This document shows positions 13,335-14,216 of a stretch of DNA of 14,216 nucleotides, in pieces. Numbering within the stretch: the first letter of the stretch is position 1; each line of letters begins with the position of its first letter. The stretch is from CAZUTK01 sp964623265. GTDB lineage: Bacteria; Electryoneota; B3-LCP. The notes beneath the pieces are model-generated. The model searched no databases. It had not been told where the DNA came from and was given only the letters and a program-made list of their open reading frames with translations. A program made the position numbers and the translations under genes. The stretch lies in NCBI GenBank assembly GCA_964623265.1, contig CAZUTK010000068.1, positions 1 to 14,216 on the forward strand, read 5' to 3'.

Positions 13335-13819
13335 ACATCATCATCCTGATCATCATCGCGGCTTCAGCAGTGGAAGGCGGAATCCACGGATTCGTCTATG
13401 AGATCTTCTCATTGGCGGGACTACTCGCCGGACTTCTCCTCGCCGTCAAGTACTTCAGCCTGCTCGCTTCCTATCTGCAGTTTTTAACTCTCGCCGTCTG
13501 GATCCTAAATCTCATCTCCTTCCTGGTCATCCTCATTGTAGTCAGCGCATTGTTCCGGCTGGTAGGCAAATTGCTGAAAAAGGGCTTGAGCAAGATCTTT
13601 ATGGGTTGGTTGGATCATACCGTCGGAGTGCTCTTCGGCGTTGCCCGCGGTATCGTCATCGCGCTCCTGGTCACGCTGATCCTCCTGTTCACCCCCCTGC
13701 AAGCCATGCTCCTGCGCGAAGCGCCGAAGACTCGGTTTCTGCAGCCTTCGGTACAAGTGGTCAAACCGTATTACAATCTGCTGATCCAAGAACACAAGCC
13801 GTCGCTGAACTCCGTGTGA
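13322..13819 (+). CDS. cvpA: CvpA family inner-membrane protein
   Basis: The 165-residue protein is strongly hydrophobic, with four likely membrane helices at about residues 4-17, 27-46, 62-82 and 107-130. The family signature VEGGIHGFVYEIFSLAGLLAG lies in the first loop and second helix, with a basic loop (VGKLLKKGLSKI) and GWLDHTVGVLFGVARGIVIALL before the last helix. CvpA-family proteins were named for colicin V production and have been linked to envelope homeostasis; their molecular role is unclear. The GTG start at 13322 lies inside the end of speB (13-base overlap) without a strong ribosome-binding site. A cvpA gene directly before mutS2 is a recurring bacterial arrangement, so cvpA probably belongs with mutS2 rather than with the polyamine pathway. 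Confidence 0.9.
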   Translation: MHYLDIIILIIIAASAVEGGIHGFVYEIFSLAGLLAGLLLAVKYFSLLASYLQFLTLAVWILNLISFLVILIVVSALFRLVGKLLKKGLSKIFMGWLDHTVGVLFGVARGIVIALLVTLILLFTPLQAMLLREAPKTRFLQPSVQVVKPYYNLLIQEHKPSLNSV

Positions 13820-13912
13820 ATTTCTCGAATTCCAAACGGACCCGCCGTAGGATGAGTCGTTACCGTCAGGCTGATTCATTTATTGCGGGACTCTCGCGAT
13901 GAACCTACCTGT

Positions 13913-14216
13913 ATGACCGAAGCGATGCTGGAAGCCGCGCGGCTCCTCGAATTGGACCGCATCTTGGAAGTCTGCTCGAAGGAAGCCGCATCCGATCCCG
14001 GGCGCAGACGGATCTTGGCGGCCGCTCCGCTTGACGCTCCGCAAATCATCCGCCAAGAGTTGACTCTGGTGAGTGAGATGCGGCTTCTGCTGGAGCATTC
14101 CGCCTTCCCCTTGAGCGGTTTGCAGGACATCACTCCTGCTTTGAATCGAGTGGCTCCGCAGGGCGCGCTTCTGAATCGGGACGAATATCTCCCCCTACTG
14201 GATGTTTTGCGCGCCG
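13913..14216 (+). CDS. mutS2: Endonuclease MutS2, N-terminal fragment (3' end outside window)
   Basis: An open frame from ATG 13913 runs off the right edge with about 101 codons and no stop. The translation starts MTEAMLEAARLLELDRILEV and continues with CSKEAASDPGRRRILAAAP, LVSEMRLLLEHSAFPLSGLQ and DITPALNRVAPQGALLN. This is the N-terminal MutS2 pattern (LEFDKIL..., S.A...L..., FPLxGxxDI...L.R...G..L). MutS2 is an ATPase with a C-terminal Smr nuclease domain, implicated in suppressing recombination or in ribosome collision rescue; those domains lie beyond the window. No clear ribosome-binding site is seen. ATG 13925 or TTG 13883 are alternative starts. It lies 93 bases after cvpA. Confidence 0.88.
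   Translation, partial: MTEAMLEAARLLELDRILEVCSKEAASDPGRRRILAAAPLDAPQIIRQELTLVSEMRLLLEHSAFPLSGLQDITPALNRVAPQGALLNRDEYLPLLDVLRA

Noticed and set aside
13852..13902. 16-codon ATG frame between cvpA and mutS2
   Set aside because: No Shine-Dalgarno sequence and too short to support as a gene.

Overview
The window is a gene-dense stretch of a bacterial chromosome with moderately high GC (host genes look close to 60% G+C by eye). It carries 15 genes, all on the + strand. The order truB-ribF-rpsO-pnp-M16 peptidase, then dut, then cvpA-mutS2, is conserved core-genome context. MutS2, a eukaryotic-type alanine aminotransferase and a pyruvoyl-type arginine decarboxylase point away from Enterobacteria. 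They would suit a deep-branching Gram-negative-like lineage (FCB-group or candidate-phylum type), but this placement is low-confidence inference. No tRNA, rRNA, CRISPR array, IS element or origin was seen, and no gene-free stretch exceeds about 170 bases.

Layout. Positions 1-5252 hold a translation/RNA-turnover block: the 3' end of truB, ribF (flavin cofactor synthesis), rpsO (S15), pnp (PNPase) and an M16 zinc protease. rpsO and pnp are separated by a 113-nt spacer with a hairpin. pnp overlaps the protease, which starts at GTG inside the pnp end. From about 5245 to 7122 the composition becomes clearly AT-richer and codon use changes. This segment carries a DNA methyltransferase and a small unrecognised protein with a possible nuclease-like motif: a candidate, probably horizontally acquired, restriction-modification-like pair set between housekeeping genes. 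The methyltransferase start overlaps the protease stop.

Positions 7123-9856 return to host composition with an alanine aminotransferase, dUTPase (dut) and a polysaccharide deacetylase whose best start is a CTG codon. A 167-nt AT-rich spacer follows. It holds a near-consensus sigma70 promoter (TTGACA-17-TATATT) flanked by two copies of a 9-9-9 inverted repeat, which look like operators.

That promoter leads into a probable polyamine operon (10024-13334): an XRE/cupin regulator, speD (AdoMet decarboxylase), pdaD (pyruvoyl arginine decarboxylase), speE (aminopropyltransferase) and speB (agmatinase family). Together these can convert arginine to agmatine and on to spermidine, either through putrescine or through N1-aminopropylagmatine; the sequence does not decide which. 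cvpA overlaps the end of speB, and mutS2 starts at 13913 and runs off the window.

The two most interesting signals are the paired operators around the polyamine promoter and the small uncharacterised partner of the foreign methyltransferase.
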